Shown here: positions 1-14,700 of the stretch, in pieces
Layout: every line of letters begins with the position of its first letter
Numbering within the stretch: the first letter of the stretch is position 1
NCBI GenBank assembly: GCA_040954595.2
Contig: CM082581.2
Coordinates: forward strand, 13,454,001 to 13,518,000
Source of the DNA: Balanoglossus misakiensis
Taxonomy: Eukaryota; Hemichordata
Direction: 5' to 3'
DNA length: 64,000 bases
The notes under the pieces: generated by a model
What the model saw: only the letters and a program-made list of their open reading frames with translations
Told to the model about the DNA's origin: nothing
The model's database searches: none
Made by a program: the position numbers and the translations under genes

Positions 1-3000
1 TGCAGTTGAGTTGAAATCAGTTACTGGAAACTCAGTGATCGACCGTACGATAGTTCGATGAAGAAAGCAGTCTTTTGGTGATTTTCTTGTCTGAGAACAA
101 ATACAGGATTTTCGAGTCGGCAATCAGGAGATAATGTCAAGTAACAGTGTACATGATTTCCTTCGTGATTAAATGACAAAAATGTCAAGAATGTCCTTGA
201 CAGCTTTTCCAAAACCTTGCCTCATATAAGAATAAATGTAACTGACACACTGACGGTCACTGCCCTGGTCTTAATGATTCAAGAGGGGTCACTTTGGAAA
301 ATATGGTCATACGAAGAGGAAAAACACCAGCACCAGAGTCATTTGAAAAATACTGGCCCAATAAAGTTGATGAAAGAGTAGGAAGGCGCCTTGCATAGTA
401 TCTAACTAAGTGTACAGTGGTGTTCAGAGATAATTCAATGCTGGGAACTAATGGGCTGTAATTGGTTATCTGTGTCTGTCTGTCTCGCTTTTGGTAATTT
501 GGTTTCGTACTTGAGTACGTACTTGATAATTAATTTGGTAAACCATGTCTGTTGCATGAAGCCAATAAGTTTCTTGTACATACACATTAACCCCATGGTT
601 CAGTCCAAGCCCATTGTTTTCTATGGTAAGTTTGGACCACTAAAGAGGGAACTGGGGTTGAAAGGGTTAAGAAATAAGTCGACGCTATATTGTGCCATGT
701 AACATTTCACCGCAAGTTTACCGTAGAGGCGTACGCATGGAATATGGTTATATGTGAGGAAGTGATCAACCTGTACCTATTGAACTGTCTCTGTGAAATG
801 ATCAAATCTGTTAAGGGCGTTAACAGTGTCCCAATACAGCTTCTATTTTTACTTGATAAAGCAGAGAGCATGGTACATTAATTTTTATGAAGACCAGGCA
901 AGATGGCCCAGAAAGTTGGCCGCTTTAGATATGAAGATTATTTTATCGTCAGCCATATCTGGAATTCAATCGGCCATGGTTATAGTAGTTATAGACGTGT
1001 TACAACAGTAGAATGCCTTTGATGGGAGAATTCAAATGAATGATAGGCGAACAGAATGCGGCATACATGACCAGAATCGGCAACTTAGAAAACAATTCAG
1101 TTATTACTCACACGATCACAGGGATCCAGTCGTCTTCGTTGGAACCGTAATTAATTAGCCACAAAGTGCAAAATCGGTAAACCAAAGCTGTGATTTGAGA
1201 ACCTTATGCAATTAGATAGTTGGGGATTTTTGGGGTGCTTGACACTTGTTATACGGTAGTTCACAAAAAGCACACCGCTCTCGAAAAGCAGTAGTCTCGG
1301 CGACTTGTTTTTTCGTCCGTTGAAAAGAAATGCCACTGTTCTGTTGTTCACCCATCCCCCCTCCACGTTCACTCAAAAACCGTTCATGTCAGGATGAGCA
1401 AAATACGCAGACGGTCAGCTGCTGCACAATGCACAGGGGATGCAGGATTCTGTAAAATAGACTGAAATGATATATTCACTACGGATGATGGATGTCTCCC
1501 ATGTGCATTTCCATTGCTTTACCCGTGCTGTGAAACAATTTCATCAGAACGACTCGATCTGCACTTCATATAGGGAAAGTTGACTATTGGAAAAACGCTT
1601 TTTTTGTAATTTCAATTCAGTTATATTCGCCGACAGTTACCTTCATACTTAAATGTAACATGTTCCTATGATACATTGTATAACTGTACGACTTTTTAAC
1701 GGTTAAAATATGGTTTAGACAAGGCATGTTCGTGTGCGAAGCAATGGTGTCATTTAAAGCAATTCAATTAGCACTGATGACACCTATACGTTGCTTGGTT
1801 GATCGCATGGTTGGTTAACGTCGATAATTTCTTCAAATTAAAGGAAATGAGATAAAACATTTGACCATGATGCGTTTTTGCAGTCAGTCAGACAGCCGTG
1901 GCAGTTTCAATGTGTTCTGCTTCGAACAAATTTAGACAAACCTCGCTTCCAGAATGGTACGTTTATACACAGGAATAAGCGTAGGTGTAGTCGGTCTTGT
2001 GAGGGCGATGTGTAATTTGGAGAGACGACAAGAGCGTGTATGGAGTATTTTAAAGAGCTTCTCCATCCTATAGTAGCACCTTTGTACGGTACATCCTTCA
2101 CACCTTTTGTTTTTGAGGTTAAGCCATGTGTCTGTTTCTTTTTATAGAATGTTGTGCAAGAGAAGTATGAAGAAACTTGGGTGAGTGAATAATTTTTGGT
2201 ACACCCCTGAAATATGGCCGCACGATGTACAGCTTCATAGAAACCTAAACATTGTAGGAACCCTGAGTAATTTAAAGGTTATATTGTTCGCCAGCAATCA
2301 CTGCAGTTAATGTTTATATTTTATTAAGCCGTTTTATAACGATAGCACACTGTCGTTCCCATAACACAGACTTTTTATAACCATTACAAATTTGAATTTG
2401 CCCACTGTGTTAACGACACTGACACTCACTACGAGATGGCCATAGCAACAAAAACAGGTAGCTTTAAGAGTGGGGAACATCTTTATTTTGGTTGCAACTG
2501 ATTACATTCTTCAGAAGTCACGAGCTTCATTCTTGTTGTGCGGATGACTGGGTTGATGATGTGTTTATCTCCGAGAAAAAAACTGCTTTCGTTATCGTTG
2601 ATGCAACAGTCCATAGGAGAACGCTCAGCTACAAATAGTATCTGACAGTATAGACACGATATTTCTACAACACGCCACTATCCGTCTCTCATAGGTGTAG
2701 TTTCATTAAGTATGCATTAATTGTCTTCTAAGTGTTGTGGGAGTAACCTTTTGTTGAATGCGTCTCTGGAGCCCAATAGTGAACATTGGGGCGGGCATGC
2801 GCATCGCCAATTAAATGAATCAAAAATACACGGTGACTTATTGCATGAAGAAAGACACGCTTCATTGAAACCAGTGGATAAAGCAAACATGGCGCTATAT
2901 GCATATACCCGTTCCATTCAAGCCTATCATGCTGTTTTTGCAATGTCTTATGGTGACGTCATAGCACAACCTGCATATTTATTGATCCTACATTAATAAA

Positions 3001-3937
3001 TATGCAAATTATTGAAATCAATGGCACATTGTTAATTCGTTCGCAATACATTCTTCAAAAATGTCATTTACCAGAAGTTCAAACAGTGAGAACATGACAC
3101 GGTCCTAGAGCAGATGCCAACGACACAAGCCAGTTTCTCATATGTTACGTTATTCAATCATTTTTTACTTTGGATGAATAGACACGTCTGGCAAGGATGC
3201 AGTAGATTCAGACACACGGACACTGCAGTGTTATTTCACTTTGATCTGTTTCCATTTCTGCAAGCCTTGTGTACATGTGAATGAAACGGAATAAACAACA
3301 GGGCAAGCAACTTCTGGTGCAGTAACCATATAAGTATCAGGAACAGTCTAAAGGAAATCTAAGAATATTTTTTATTCATTAGTGACAAATTCTAAAACGT
3401 CCCGGGAGAGGTTAGGAAAGGGCATGTCATTATCTGGTTAATTGTTTCACTCAATGAGTTTGTGTTCGGGAACACTTTAAACATGACGTGTGTGTTCAGG
3501 TGCAGGCCTTTCACCAATTGAGGTTTAATAACTTTGGCCTTCTACTCTTGCTAATAAAATATCCTAATTTACCCGACGTGTTTCCTTGTAAAGTGCTTAG
3601 CCGACAGTCCCGGCATGATGTTCAATGATTTGAGTGACCTCCGCAAATGTAAAAAGGTGATCAGTATAACCCGACAAATGAAATGTTTTATCACACGCGT
3701 TAATGACCAGTTTATTGTCTTGATAGTCAATTTCAGAGCAGTAGAAGGTAAACATGGCATTGTGACAAGAACACATTCTGAGACGCATTGTTACGTTGTC
3801 AGTGAAACAGAGCATACATGTAACAGCGCGAAAATTATTTGCATTACGCTTGCAGAGAACACCGAAGTGACCAATTTGGTGATTACTTCTCATTTTCATT
3901 GTGCTAAGTTCTCTCTCTCTGTCACTCATTGTCTCCT

Positions 3938-3984
3938 TGTCTGTCTGTCTGTCTGTCTGTCTCCTCTCTCTCTCTCTCTCTCTC
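3938..3984. repeat. compound microsatellite (TGTC)n(CT)n
   Basis: A run of TGTC tetranucleotides passes directly into a CT dinucleotide run and ends at CTCGAG. It is a simple-sequence repeat likely to vary in length between individuals. It inflates the overlapping open frame, which is therefore not evidence for a gene. Confidence 0.9.
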
Positions 3985-4758
3985 GAGTCCCTCTCTTTCT
4001 ATATATACATGTACAATGTATATACGGTATATGTAGTATACGATCATCTTTCGTCATAGCTCAGTAAACATTACTTACTTGTTGACCACGTCAGTTACAA
4101 AGAAATCTCTTCCGTAAAGTGACTTTGATCGGAACGACCTATCATCAGAGGGCATCAGCGGTATATTTTTATCACAGCCATCCGCAAAATATGTCAGTTC
4201 GCGCCCAACAACATCGGAATGAGCAAACTTGAAGAAATGTCAATGAGGCTTAAAGTTGATGAGAGTGCGACAAATATTGTGGCCTCTTGACAGCTTCCAT
4301 ACAAAAGTGTTGTAGATCTCACTATCAATATTAGTTTAGTAGTTCAACTTTCCTCGTCAGAAACTGAAAACTCACAGTGTGAGCAGTATAAACCACAGGG
4401 CAATGATGTTGTGATTTAACATAATTGTATTTCCCAAGCAGTATTCCTTTGTGGTATTAATATCCTCCACACAGATCTTAAATATCTGGCTTCTTGAAAC
4501 TTAAAATTCATGTGAGATTATCACCACCGTCAACTGAACAAAAACGGATATACTTTTATCTTACTAAGTGATTCTCATACGTGAGTTTACAAAAATATTT
4601 GGGCTTCAACAATCGTAGCAACTTGCTAAATTGGTAATCTAAATTCAAACTCACAGAGTCTTACTTTCATAGTGACATGGCATTGCTAAAGTATGCTTAC
4701 AGTTGTTTTTCAACTGTATTTATATGAAAACTGGAACTCGTCTCACATCAGTAAATGA

Positions 4759-4835
4759 CCAACACCACCATAATTATCACCATCATCCTAGTATACGTCG
4801 TTGCCAGCACCACCACAAACACCACCACTACTACT
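4759..4835. repeat. imperfect (CAC/CAT)n trinucleotide tract
   Basis: The stretch is rich in CACCAC, CATCAT and CACTAC triplets, broken by a non-repeat stretch of about 20 bases in the middle. It is a decayed trinucleotide microsatellite with no open frame of note. Confidence 0.6.
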
Positions 4836-7800
4836 TATTTTATGTGGATGAATATTGATGGCACAGTCTGTATTTATTAATATTTCCTCCAACTCAGTGT
4901 CGTCACATATAATCGGAAAGATGACAGCAGCGGGATGATGTGCAGCATAAATGTAAAATAAGATGTGATGTGCTTTTTATAGTTTGACAAATCACGTCCG
5001 GTAAATTATTTTGAGGATGATTATTTCCCCTTCACATTGCTAAAATCAATTATTTACCCAGGGATGGTATTAATCAAATGTAGCCAGGGCTTCTCGGTCA
5101 CAGAAATCATGACGGTTTTAATTTTGCATAAGACAGGATTGCGCGATCGCAAAGTGACACGAAGATTAGTGTTGATTCAGCAATAATGCAAGTCGAGATG
5201 AAGGCGTTCGCATTAAAATTAATCACCGCGTTTAAAAAATCATTACATTAGTAGCCTGCAATTTTAACAGCCAAGGCGTGACCAATCCTGGGAATTATCA
5301 AACATGTTACAATTACAAGTCAACGTAGTTATGGCAATCGTTGCATAATTAACATTTGCAACTGAAAAATTCAGGCTTTAACCAGTCTAATATGACACAT
5401 CGCGTTTACGATGTAGAATTCATCAAGTTCCTTGTCATGTTTTCGTCGCATACCAACCCGGTGCTCGTATTCTTGATTGTGTATATTAATTATAGAGACT
5501 TCACTGCCAACAATATAATCAAGATGCTACTTGGTCTTCAAGTTGTCACTTGGCATGAAATAAAATAAAACTCCGTCTACAGGTCTACCGTTGTCAAGCG
5601 ACGCTTGTTTAACATCACATGGTATTTGTGCTATCAAGATGTTTTGCCAAAAACCCGTAGGCGCAGGTGGAGGCTCGTGCAAATAATTATGTGATACGTT
5701 TTGCGCACAGAGGAGCGAAGTCGATGACACACACTCAGCCGTCCTCCAGTGTTGACAAATATATTCAATGTTAGGGAATCCTGGCACTTACCAAATATGG
5801 AATCCTGCTGGTAAGGTTATCTTCTTATCACTATGCAAAAGTTTCCTCCTGCAGATCAAATTAAACAGAAAAGCAATTTCATGTTAAGCCAACCTAAAAC
5901 ACGGGCCAGAAACCGGTTGAACGAAACTTTGCAGACCGTTCTCCACAACTGAGTGAATAAAGTCGCCTCAACAAGCTTTCGGGAGATATCATCGAAGTCA
6001 CGGGACGTTCAGATGAACCAATAGACAGCAGCCAACGTTGCATTATGATTCGCGTGTTAGTGCTTGGCCGCACGCATACACAAGACCGTGACCAACGCAA
6101 CGGCTGCGCATGCGTTGCTGAGAAAAGAAACCTCAGTCGCATGTGTACGCGAAAACGTGAGCACCGTGCGTCATACATCATCGCTTCTTGACATCAATAT
6201 TATAACCTCACTGATTTCCCCATTTGGACACATAATGTCACATTTCAAAGGTACAGATTTTGAAGGACTGATTAGCTGGGCAGTGTGCGGGGATCGGGAG
6301 AAGATACGGTTTATCTTTGTTGCCGACTCTCGTATGGAAACCACGTACTATTTTATTGCCCTTCTGTTAAAGTTGTTGACATGTAGAGTCTTTGATAGGA
6401 AAGAATTGCCACGGATGTTACTACTATAAAAATTCAATACAATCATAGACACATTAAACAAAAATTGATTCTAACCAATGTGTTTTCTTTGATACTACAA
6501 TGCACTTATTGCGTATTAAGACTTTATAAAAATTAATAAGCCCAAAAATGAGCCTTAATTAGATAAAGCCACTATTAATAAGTTATAACTAACGGGTATA
6601 TGCGAGAAAACCATTTAATAAAATTAATGAACTGTGTATCTGTCCAAAAAGCCATAATGACATCTTTAATCTACGTCTTTAGGATAAGAAGTCACAGTGT
6701 TTCTGTGCTAAAGACAACATAACTCATTTGTGCCGGATTTCGCGTGAAAAGACAGATTACAAGTGCAATTGAAAGATTATTAAATTTTCAAACATGGGTC
6801 TCGTACAGGTGACATGATTTAACACCTATAAAAATAATATCGCACTTGTTCTTGTCAATAAACAGTAATTTATGTTTAATGTTTTTTTCCTAATCGCTTT
6901 AGAGTGGTTTTGGTCTGTTATTTTTTTCTTTCCGGACGTACAAATCATTTACTTGAAATTTTATATTTGGACATTGTGACAAGGAGTCTGATTGGCAGTT
7001 GTACATAAATGGTAATCTCCATTTGATAATATCAGGCGATCTGCACATGCACAGGTATAACATGATGGCACATGCGTTCGTTAGTGCAAATGAAGAATGA
7101 ATCGAAGTTGTGCCTTTAACCGTGTTGAGTTTGACTGTTTGTTAAATGTGTATGCTTCATTCTGTCAGGATAACAAGGAACAGGCTATCCCTAAACTAGA
7201 ATTGAAAGTACGAATACATAAGTCTTGTTTGAAATTTATTGGACAGGTCCTTATGGATGATTTTCAAATTCTTCCCAAGCATTTCTCATAATGATATATG
7301 TTGTGTCAAATGTCACAACAGAGCTCAAGTATCAGTTGCTATGTCACTGGAACGTGTTAACGCTTGACTGCACGTTGAACTATACAAACATTACTGATTG
7401 TGCAAATGATGTGACTAATTATCAGGGGGTCAAAGCAATTTATCTTTATTTTCGCAGTAAAAAATGACAAGATATGGAACTTCTCCCCCACCCTCCCCCA
7501 ATCTCATCTTGGCCACCTGTGAATTTATACATTTTAAAGAACACTTGAAAATACTCTCTTTTTCACGCGGATATGGTATACTGCAGGCTGGTTGGTCAAA
7601 TGTACCGAGAAAGTTGTCTCGACGATGTATGTTTGTAGATCAGACTTAAACATATGTTGATTGAATGGGGTCTTGCATGTCGGCCAGAGTAGTTCTTGAG
7701 AACAGCACCATCTGTCCTGGTGTACGTGTACTAAAGCTTTTACAACTTCTATGATTTGAAGTAGCCAGTGTGTAATATCGTAGTGTGTACTGGACAATTT

Positions 7801-8767
7801 ACCAATTGGTTAAGTGACACGCAACCCTTTTCGTTTTTTGTTTACGATGGAGAAAAATCACCCAGATACTTCAGAGTGTCAACTGTATGCTTGAATAATG
7901 TACAGGTTTCCTGTGACATGTCTAGTACCAACTGACCCGTACCCACGTACCCGCAATAAAAAAAACACTCAATGTAATACGAGTTATCTTCTGATTCTTG
8001 TTTGCCCTAGTTTCACTTCTTCAGTCAGTTTTTCCAGTGTGTTGCTTCCTTCAGTAGAAGTAGATTTCTTTATTTCTCCGAGGGATCTGAACGAATGTAT
8101 ATTCCTGCATTAATTATTAAGCACCAGATGGTAACTTTATTCTCTGATAACCCCATTTAGGTTTACACCAGAATTAAGTCGCAGGCTTTCATGAATATGG
8201 ATCAGTTGCACGAAATTCAAATCTCATCCCCTGTGATTTTCACTTTAATTGAATTATTATTTGAAAATATTTATAACTCGTCTAACATTCCCCTCCATCT
8301 TGGACAGTGAGAGAACAGTGCTTTGTCCCCAAAAAGAGTGTTGTGTTATATTAAATTATGGAGGGGCCGGTCGATGAACCTTACAAATGTGTGCAAGGAT
8401 TATGGGAGCGTTTTCCCAGGAAATATAAAAAAGCCGAAGTTTGAAAGGAAATGGCTATATATGTTTCAAATCCAGGACCCTTATATGGTCATATTTAAAT
8501 GTCCTGATGTTCAAGACTTGCACGATATAGATATAATGTGTTTACTGGAAATTTTTTATTTATAAGAGATAGTGTCATACATATAGAAAATACCGAGATT
8601 CCATGCATACGTTCGCACTAGCGCTTGAACGGGTGATGTTTGTGTGCGTGATTGTCAAAACATTTAAATAAATTATGAAGAACAGATATCATCAAGTCAT
8701 TGATCTGGCCCAGATACATTTAATGCTACTAAAATCCTAATGGAATATTGATCATAACATGTCAAAA

Positions 8768-8785
8768 TGAAATAATAATAATAAT
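8768..8785. repeat. short (AAT)n microsatellite
   Basis: About five consecutive AAT triplets lie in AT-rich DNA. This is an ordinary simple repeat. Confidence 0.7.
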
Positions 8786-8916
8786 AAATCACGAAAAGAC
8801 TTAAAAAAAAGTAAATCCCCTTTTCAGCTTAAGTATACAGGAAACCCTATGGCCAGAAAATTTGAGGTCATTTTAAGATTATCTTCTGCGATTATCTCAC
8901 CTTGTGAGAGACTACA

Positions 8917-9240
8917 TAGCTAAAACTTAATTCTGTCTTCCATATAGCTAAAGGATAATTCTATTTTTCATATACGAGTGATGGTTTCTTCCATATCCAA
9001 TATAGAGAGAGTAATATTCCAGTGAATCCAATTCGATATAACTAAAGGCTACTTCTACTTGTAATCTCCCCTTACGATTATTTCTGTGTCCTATATATTA
9101 ACTTAAACTGACTTCCATATCCCATATAAGCAACGGTTACATATAACTGAAGGCCACCTCTATGCTCATACAGATTGAGCTTACTTCCATGTGCAATGTA
9201 TCGCATAGGCAAAGTTTACTTTATATCCCAATCTGTGACG
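8917..9240. repeat. decayed minisatellite, CATATAGCTAAAGG-type unit
   Basis: Variants of the pattern (C)ATATA(G/A)CTAAAGG followed by a pyrimidine-rich TTCTRYTT stretch and CTTCCATATCC recur about every 25-35 bases. Examples begin near 8917, 8941, 9036 and 9139, with more diverged copies between. The copies have drifted and the spacing is irregular, so this is an old tandem array, not an active satellite. No coding frame runs through it. Confidence 0.5.
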
Positions 9241-11484
9241 CAACGCTAAATCTCAAAGATTGTATCGTAGTATGGATTTAGGATCTATTCTGACGTTTGT
9301 ATCATCTATGAAGGAGTAAGCTTAGAGATGTTTCATGTATTTCGGTCCTTTTTCGATTAAATAGTCCACCTACATATTGCCAATGTTTGTAGAACCACAC
9401 AGAGTCCATTTATTAGTCCTCTGGTATCATGACTGAATTGCCGTCCACATGACAAAAAAATACCGAATGCAATTATGACTTAACGACTGCCGTGGGGTTA
9501 ATTGGCAAACTGAATGTAGACTCAGGTGATATCATCGATAGATTGCAATTTGCTGCTCGTACGACTCACGAATAAACAATTTGACATTGATTTCATACAA
9601 AATGATAAATGCGAATATTTATGTTGCCCGACATTGCATCTATTAGCTTATGCAAAATGGAATGAGCAAAGCTGATGCTAATGAGAATTTGTCACCCTGT
9701 ACAAGTGTTTTGATTCTCTTGCATCATTTATAACGATTTTAATTAAAATTTACCAACTCATCGATCATCAGTCAATTTTAAACATTGATTATCTTATGAA
9801 TCGTGCAAAACAACTGTCCCATCGTCATGTGGAGAGTTTGTTTCAAGGAAGAAAACTCTGGAGTACATTGTGCTTGAGTTACTTTAAGGCAGTACGCACC
9901 TTAAGCTTGGGGTGATATTTTCAAAAAAAGTCTTCCAAACTTTTCAATTCTTGGCTATATTAAAGTGTGTGAGGGGTCCATATGACGTAAAAGAATAAAA
10001 CATGGTGGTTACCGTCTTGTTTTTTCTCCGTAGATTTAAATCAATTTCGATAGTCACCTTTGCAGGAGTGTAAATTTAGTAACGTCGACAGGTTTCCCTT
10101 TGGCGTTAGGATGACACGTACAGAGGTTCTGCTTGTGCCAAATGCGTTGACTTCTCGCTCGATCGAGGCGCGTTCTCAGTCAAAATTAGAATTTATAAAG
10201 CATATGGACGTACTCTCAGGTAAACCTTTCGTGCTGGAGTTTGTGTGTGCGACACAAGACCCCCAAGGCGAGAATTATACACTCCGATCTAATTATTTCT
10301 CTTAATGAAGTCGATGGCAATGAAACTACTGAAATTACTAAGACCGTCTGTCGTCTGCCACTGAATGAATTCTTATCACAACGGCTGATGTCGAAGAATC
10401 GTGATTGAAGTTTAAATTATAGGCACACACTGAAAGAAGTTAGACATCCTCAAGGATAGAAAAATAAATACAAAAATCACATTACTGTAGCACACTGTGT
10501 CCTGAGCACAATAGTTCATTTATGTGCATTTAAAGGAGTGTTGCCATTTAGTATTTGACCAAAGACTGATCACATGATGAATGGTCAATGTCAACCCGAG
10601 CAAAATTTAATACGAATTAAAAGCAATAACTCACAAGCTAGTATTTTCTTCAATAACCTTATCGTGTGGGAACGTCACATCAAAACAAGCCAGAAAATCA
10701 ATAAAATATCAAAATGTGTGTGTTCGAACTTCTGGTTGCTCTGCTCTTGAAAAATCTGGCATACATTATTGAGAACGTGTATATTATTACCCATGTTAGA
10801 TGAGGCACAGTCACTTTAGGTAAATTGAAACGAGGCCTCTACTTTCAGAAGGCAGTAAATTCGTGTGATTAACACTTCCGTTGAAGAATATGTCTAAACG
10901 CCGCAATCAACTCTGCCGGGCGATGGAATCCCTTGCTAATACAGAGCACTTAGTAAAGCGAAACAAAAGAAAATATCAGTGATCTTCCATGCATGCCAGT
11001 TCTCTCAACTGATTTTAAGTAAACAACTGCATTTTCCATTTTTGTATGTTTGTTCAATGAATGATTTTAAAATAGATGTAGTCGTGATGTGAGACGAAAT
11101 CGATACATTTAACATTTTGCGTCGTGTAAATATTTCCGATGCAGAAAATGGAGGATCTTTGTCGTGACGTATTTAACTTGTCTGAAGTTAAAGAGTTCGC
11201 TAGAGTGATTAAGGTCGATGAAAGTTTACTCGTTTTGGAGTTTTTACCTGCCTGAAACGACAGAATGTATTAGAGAAATAACTTTTACCTTTCCTATGTT
11301 ACACCGTTAAATTATCATCTGTATGAAGTGTTGTAGAGAATGTTTATGACATATACACAATGTACTGCTCATCTACATACATATCTATCTACTGGTACAT
11401 GCATGTCACATATCCACGGAAATTGATGGTTTAAGTGACAAATTGAAGTCACCTAGTTCATTCTGAAATTCAGGAGTAGATGTG
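9241..11484. other. intergenic DNA, nothing assigned
   Basis: No gene was recognised. The open frame at 10060-10305 (+) is short, lacks a family motif and is not flanked by convincing splice sites in phase. Confidence 0.55.
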
Positions 11485-11720
11485 TTTTCAATGCGATTTA
11501 AAACGGGGCTTATACATGTAGGTCTCAACGACACATCGAAGGCATTTTCCATCAATGGATTCGATTGGACCTGAAATTTGTAGCAAACATCCACAACCAG
11601 TCCAGTTCTCACGAGATATTGAGCGTAGGACGATAATTCTTCTAACACGATGCTAGCCGTCTGCTTTCCTTACTTTAAACGTAAGTAGCTCAACAAGATA
11701 ATACCTTGCCCCAAGCAACC
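11485..11720 (-). repeat. dispersed repeat copy 1, with coding-like frame
   Basis: This segment matches a second segment at about 30,462-30,700 in the same orientation. The matches are strongest over a core of about 130 bases and weaker on both sides. On the minus strand the best-matching part reads as an open frame (11406-11648) containing EELSSYAQYLVRTG and then KFQVQS. The second copy reads EEMSSYAQYLVRTG and KFQVQS in the same frame. I do not recognise the family. It could be a fragment of a transposable element or a duplicated exon of an unknown gene. No intact gene is visible around either copy. Confidence 0.55.
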
Positions 11721-14700
11721 ATAAGGTACCGCGATACTATAGCAGAGTTATCGAAAAAGAGATATTTCTGAACTGACTTGAAGTGGAAGTGGTGTAGATG
11801 GTTTCGATTAAATATCGAGGAAGCAAATGCATTTGAAATGACTTCACCATTATCGTGACTACTTTATCAACGTTTGAATCACACACCACAACCCTCGCTT
11901 TTCCACACAGAACACAAATTAAATACACGCAACCTCCCCCCCCCCTCAGTCAGACCAGCGCTGCCCCTTTTAAAGCTTAACCTTCAATTAGTTACAGCAG
12001 CAATGTCATCAATGTGTCTTAATGTCAGCTGATTTTCCCGTAAAATGAAAATAAAGTTCTCTCTTGAGTCACCGAGTTAGGAAACTTGGAGCTATAAAAA
12101 TGTCTTGCTAACTATACTACTGCAAACTCTCTAGCCGGCCATATGCGTTTCTCTATACTCAAAGCGGCAAATGTTAACGCTAGAACGTGTCATTCTTCCG
12201 GCGTTTTTCTCGTTTTATTTGTTCTTTGTAATCACAACTTTGATGAGCTGTGTTAGATTGAAATATACTGCCGCGAATAGAAGGCTAAGTCTTTACAACT
12301 GCGTACACAACAAATCATAATTAATTCTGCCTTAACCGACCTCCGACAAATTACAGCTCGTAACACCTCGCCCGAAGCAGACAATACATAGCAATGGATA
12401 CCTGATCAATTGTATGATATACGGTCAATGAATACACTAGTAATGTTTTTGTGTGTGTTTGCCTATTGGATAGTGTAGGTTGTAAGTTACAGAGATATGA
12501 CTTAACATGGCATTTGTGGGCAGAGAAATAGAACTTATCTGCACTGAAGCTAACGAGGAATGATCGATACACCAATTGCAAAAACTGAACATTCCATCTT
12601 GTTTGTAATCACTTAAAGTCAATTGGTGCAATGAGATATGCAACGTGATATGTTAAGAGTCAGTACCCTTGACGCACTGGTTTTAGAATCATAGATATTA
12701 GAATTCTCTCGAATTAACCATATACGGTACTTTGTCCAAGTCGGTCGATAAAAACCGTAGTTTTAAACAGTTTGTGTGTCTCTATTTAATATAATACTAT
12801 TTGAATTAGGTAAACATATAAACATTCGGCATCGTGGAGAATAGTCTTTACTTTTTTGTCAGGAAGGAAACATTACTGTAGTGAGCTATAAGTCACCACC
12901 CAGACACGGCGATGAAATTATTCAAAATGATGCATATAAGGACAGTGACCTGTGTGACGACATTGGCAACACGTGTGGCGTTTGCCCTGCGATAAGGGGA
13001 GAATGTCAGAATATGGGAGCGTAGCAGAATACCTTATTTAGTAATTTATCAACTTGAATGATTCTATTTTTCTGTCAAACGACCAAATCCAGGGCTAATA
13101 TCAGTCTTGTATTTACTTATTAACTTAAGACCTTGGAACACAACTGAAATAGAAGCTATTTGATCAAAATAAAAAATAGTAGAAACGTTCCCAAATATTG
13201 AAACATACACTATAAGTAGTAAACACTTATGGAAGTATGCCGATTTTATGATCTACTGCATGCTAGGAAACACACACGACTTACGTTCAAGGGCGGCTTT
13301 TTATGATGGATGTTTTTGCTGGTGAAATATGAGAATCGGAGCTGTAACAAGGGACAATTACTGGAGATGTTGCTCCGCTCAGCAAGCAAGGCTCAATAAA
13401 ATATGTCATTGAAATTTATAGCACCATTTGTCAGAAATGCTCGATTGTAAAGTGTCTCTGCGTAATGAAAATGACTGATTGCCTGTACGACGCATAGAAA
13501 CGTAGAAATTATGACAAAGACCAAGAGCTGTTGTCATGGGTTGAAACCAGTTATTTGATTAAAAACTGTTGCGATTTCCAAAAAAAAAATATTAATAACA
13601 AGTGAGCACTTAAATGTCAAAAGCTCAACAATAATTATCAGATGAACTTTGTTTTACAGAGTCATCTGTCGAATCTCCCCGGGGTATGCCTGCACCCGGT
13701 GCAAATATATATTTAATTGTTTTACCTTAGATATGAAATATCTTGTGCTGGACAAACTGACAACTGGCAGTAACGTCTATACAAAGCTTTCTATACATTC
13801 CCTAAATGCAGTTGACACTTCAAAATCAAATTGTTATCCTAAGACAGGTTTTCGTCTCCTGTAGGCTAAATCAATACGCCACCCAAGAATATAAGTTATG
13901 CAAACAGACATTTCTCGGGAACGGCAGTGTTTCCTCATGCAGACAGGATTCAGAATCGCCCCAGACCATTAATGTTACTAATGTTCCATATTTACGTGCC
14001 TGGTAGATATCTATCTACCACAAGTACAATTTAGATAACCAAAGATATGCCCAAATTGCTCGGGATAGTTTGCTCAAGATAGTAGGCTGGCAAAGTTTAC
14101 TGTGAGACTTTGAAAAACTGCTTTATGCTAAATGCATTTAAGAAATGGTATAAAAACAAACAAAGCCCATTCTCAGATAGTCTGCCTTAAATGTTAAAGC
14201 CATTGGATCAGTAATTTTCCTTCGAAAACTGTCACAGCCGATAAATTTTCTGCCAAAGCAAGATTACATCGAATATCAGTAGTCAAAAAAGAAAATATAC
14301 CGGTATACCACGTATAGCTTGTGCTTGAACTCGTTTTGGTCAGGGAGTTACAGCTTCTATCATTCTCAGCTTGTTTATTGCAGGTGTCACACGTGTTGTA
14401 GCATGTGCTCACTCTTTTCGCGAATCCAGGTATCTCGGCATGATGAAGTCTGTATATCTTTCTTAAATTGAGAGTGAGTTTAGCATTTGCATGTTTGTCC
14501 ACAACAACCGATAAATGCTTGGTTTTGAGTGATCAATCACTCAGCCGGCGACAGTTTCTCTGTGTGTTTTTTTCTGTTCAGCATAAAAGGGGTGATAATA
14601 CTATTGTTGGTTGCCTGTATGACCTGCAGGAGACTCTTAATAGGTGCATCCACGCACATCTGCTTGGCATTGATGCCCTTCTTGTCATTTGCATACCGAA

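Larger units (their letters stand above)
1..8916. other. gene-poor intergenic DNA
   Basis: I see no recognisable gene here. Open frames are short (at most about 150 codons), overlap each other on both strands, and show no family motif or consistent splice frame. The stretch is AT-rich and contains simple repeats (listed separately) and isolated CRE-like TGACGTCA (2954-2961) and octamer-like ATGCAAAT (about 3002) words that could be chance. Confidence 0.6.

Noticed and set aside
3597-4067. Long overlapping open frames on both strands (up to 150 codons).
   Set aside because: They overlap on opposite strands, extend through a microsatellite and have no recognisable domain or splice context.
13419-13440. 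A miR-29/miR-285-like start (TAGCACCATTTG).
   Set aside because: Only the first 12 bases resemble the family from memory, and I could not find a complementary arm nearby on either side to form a precursor hairpin.
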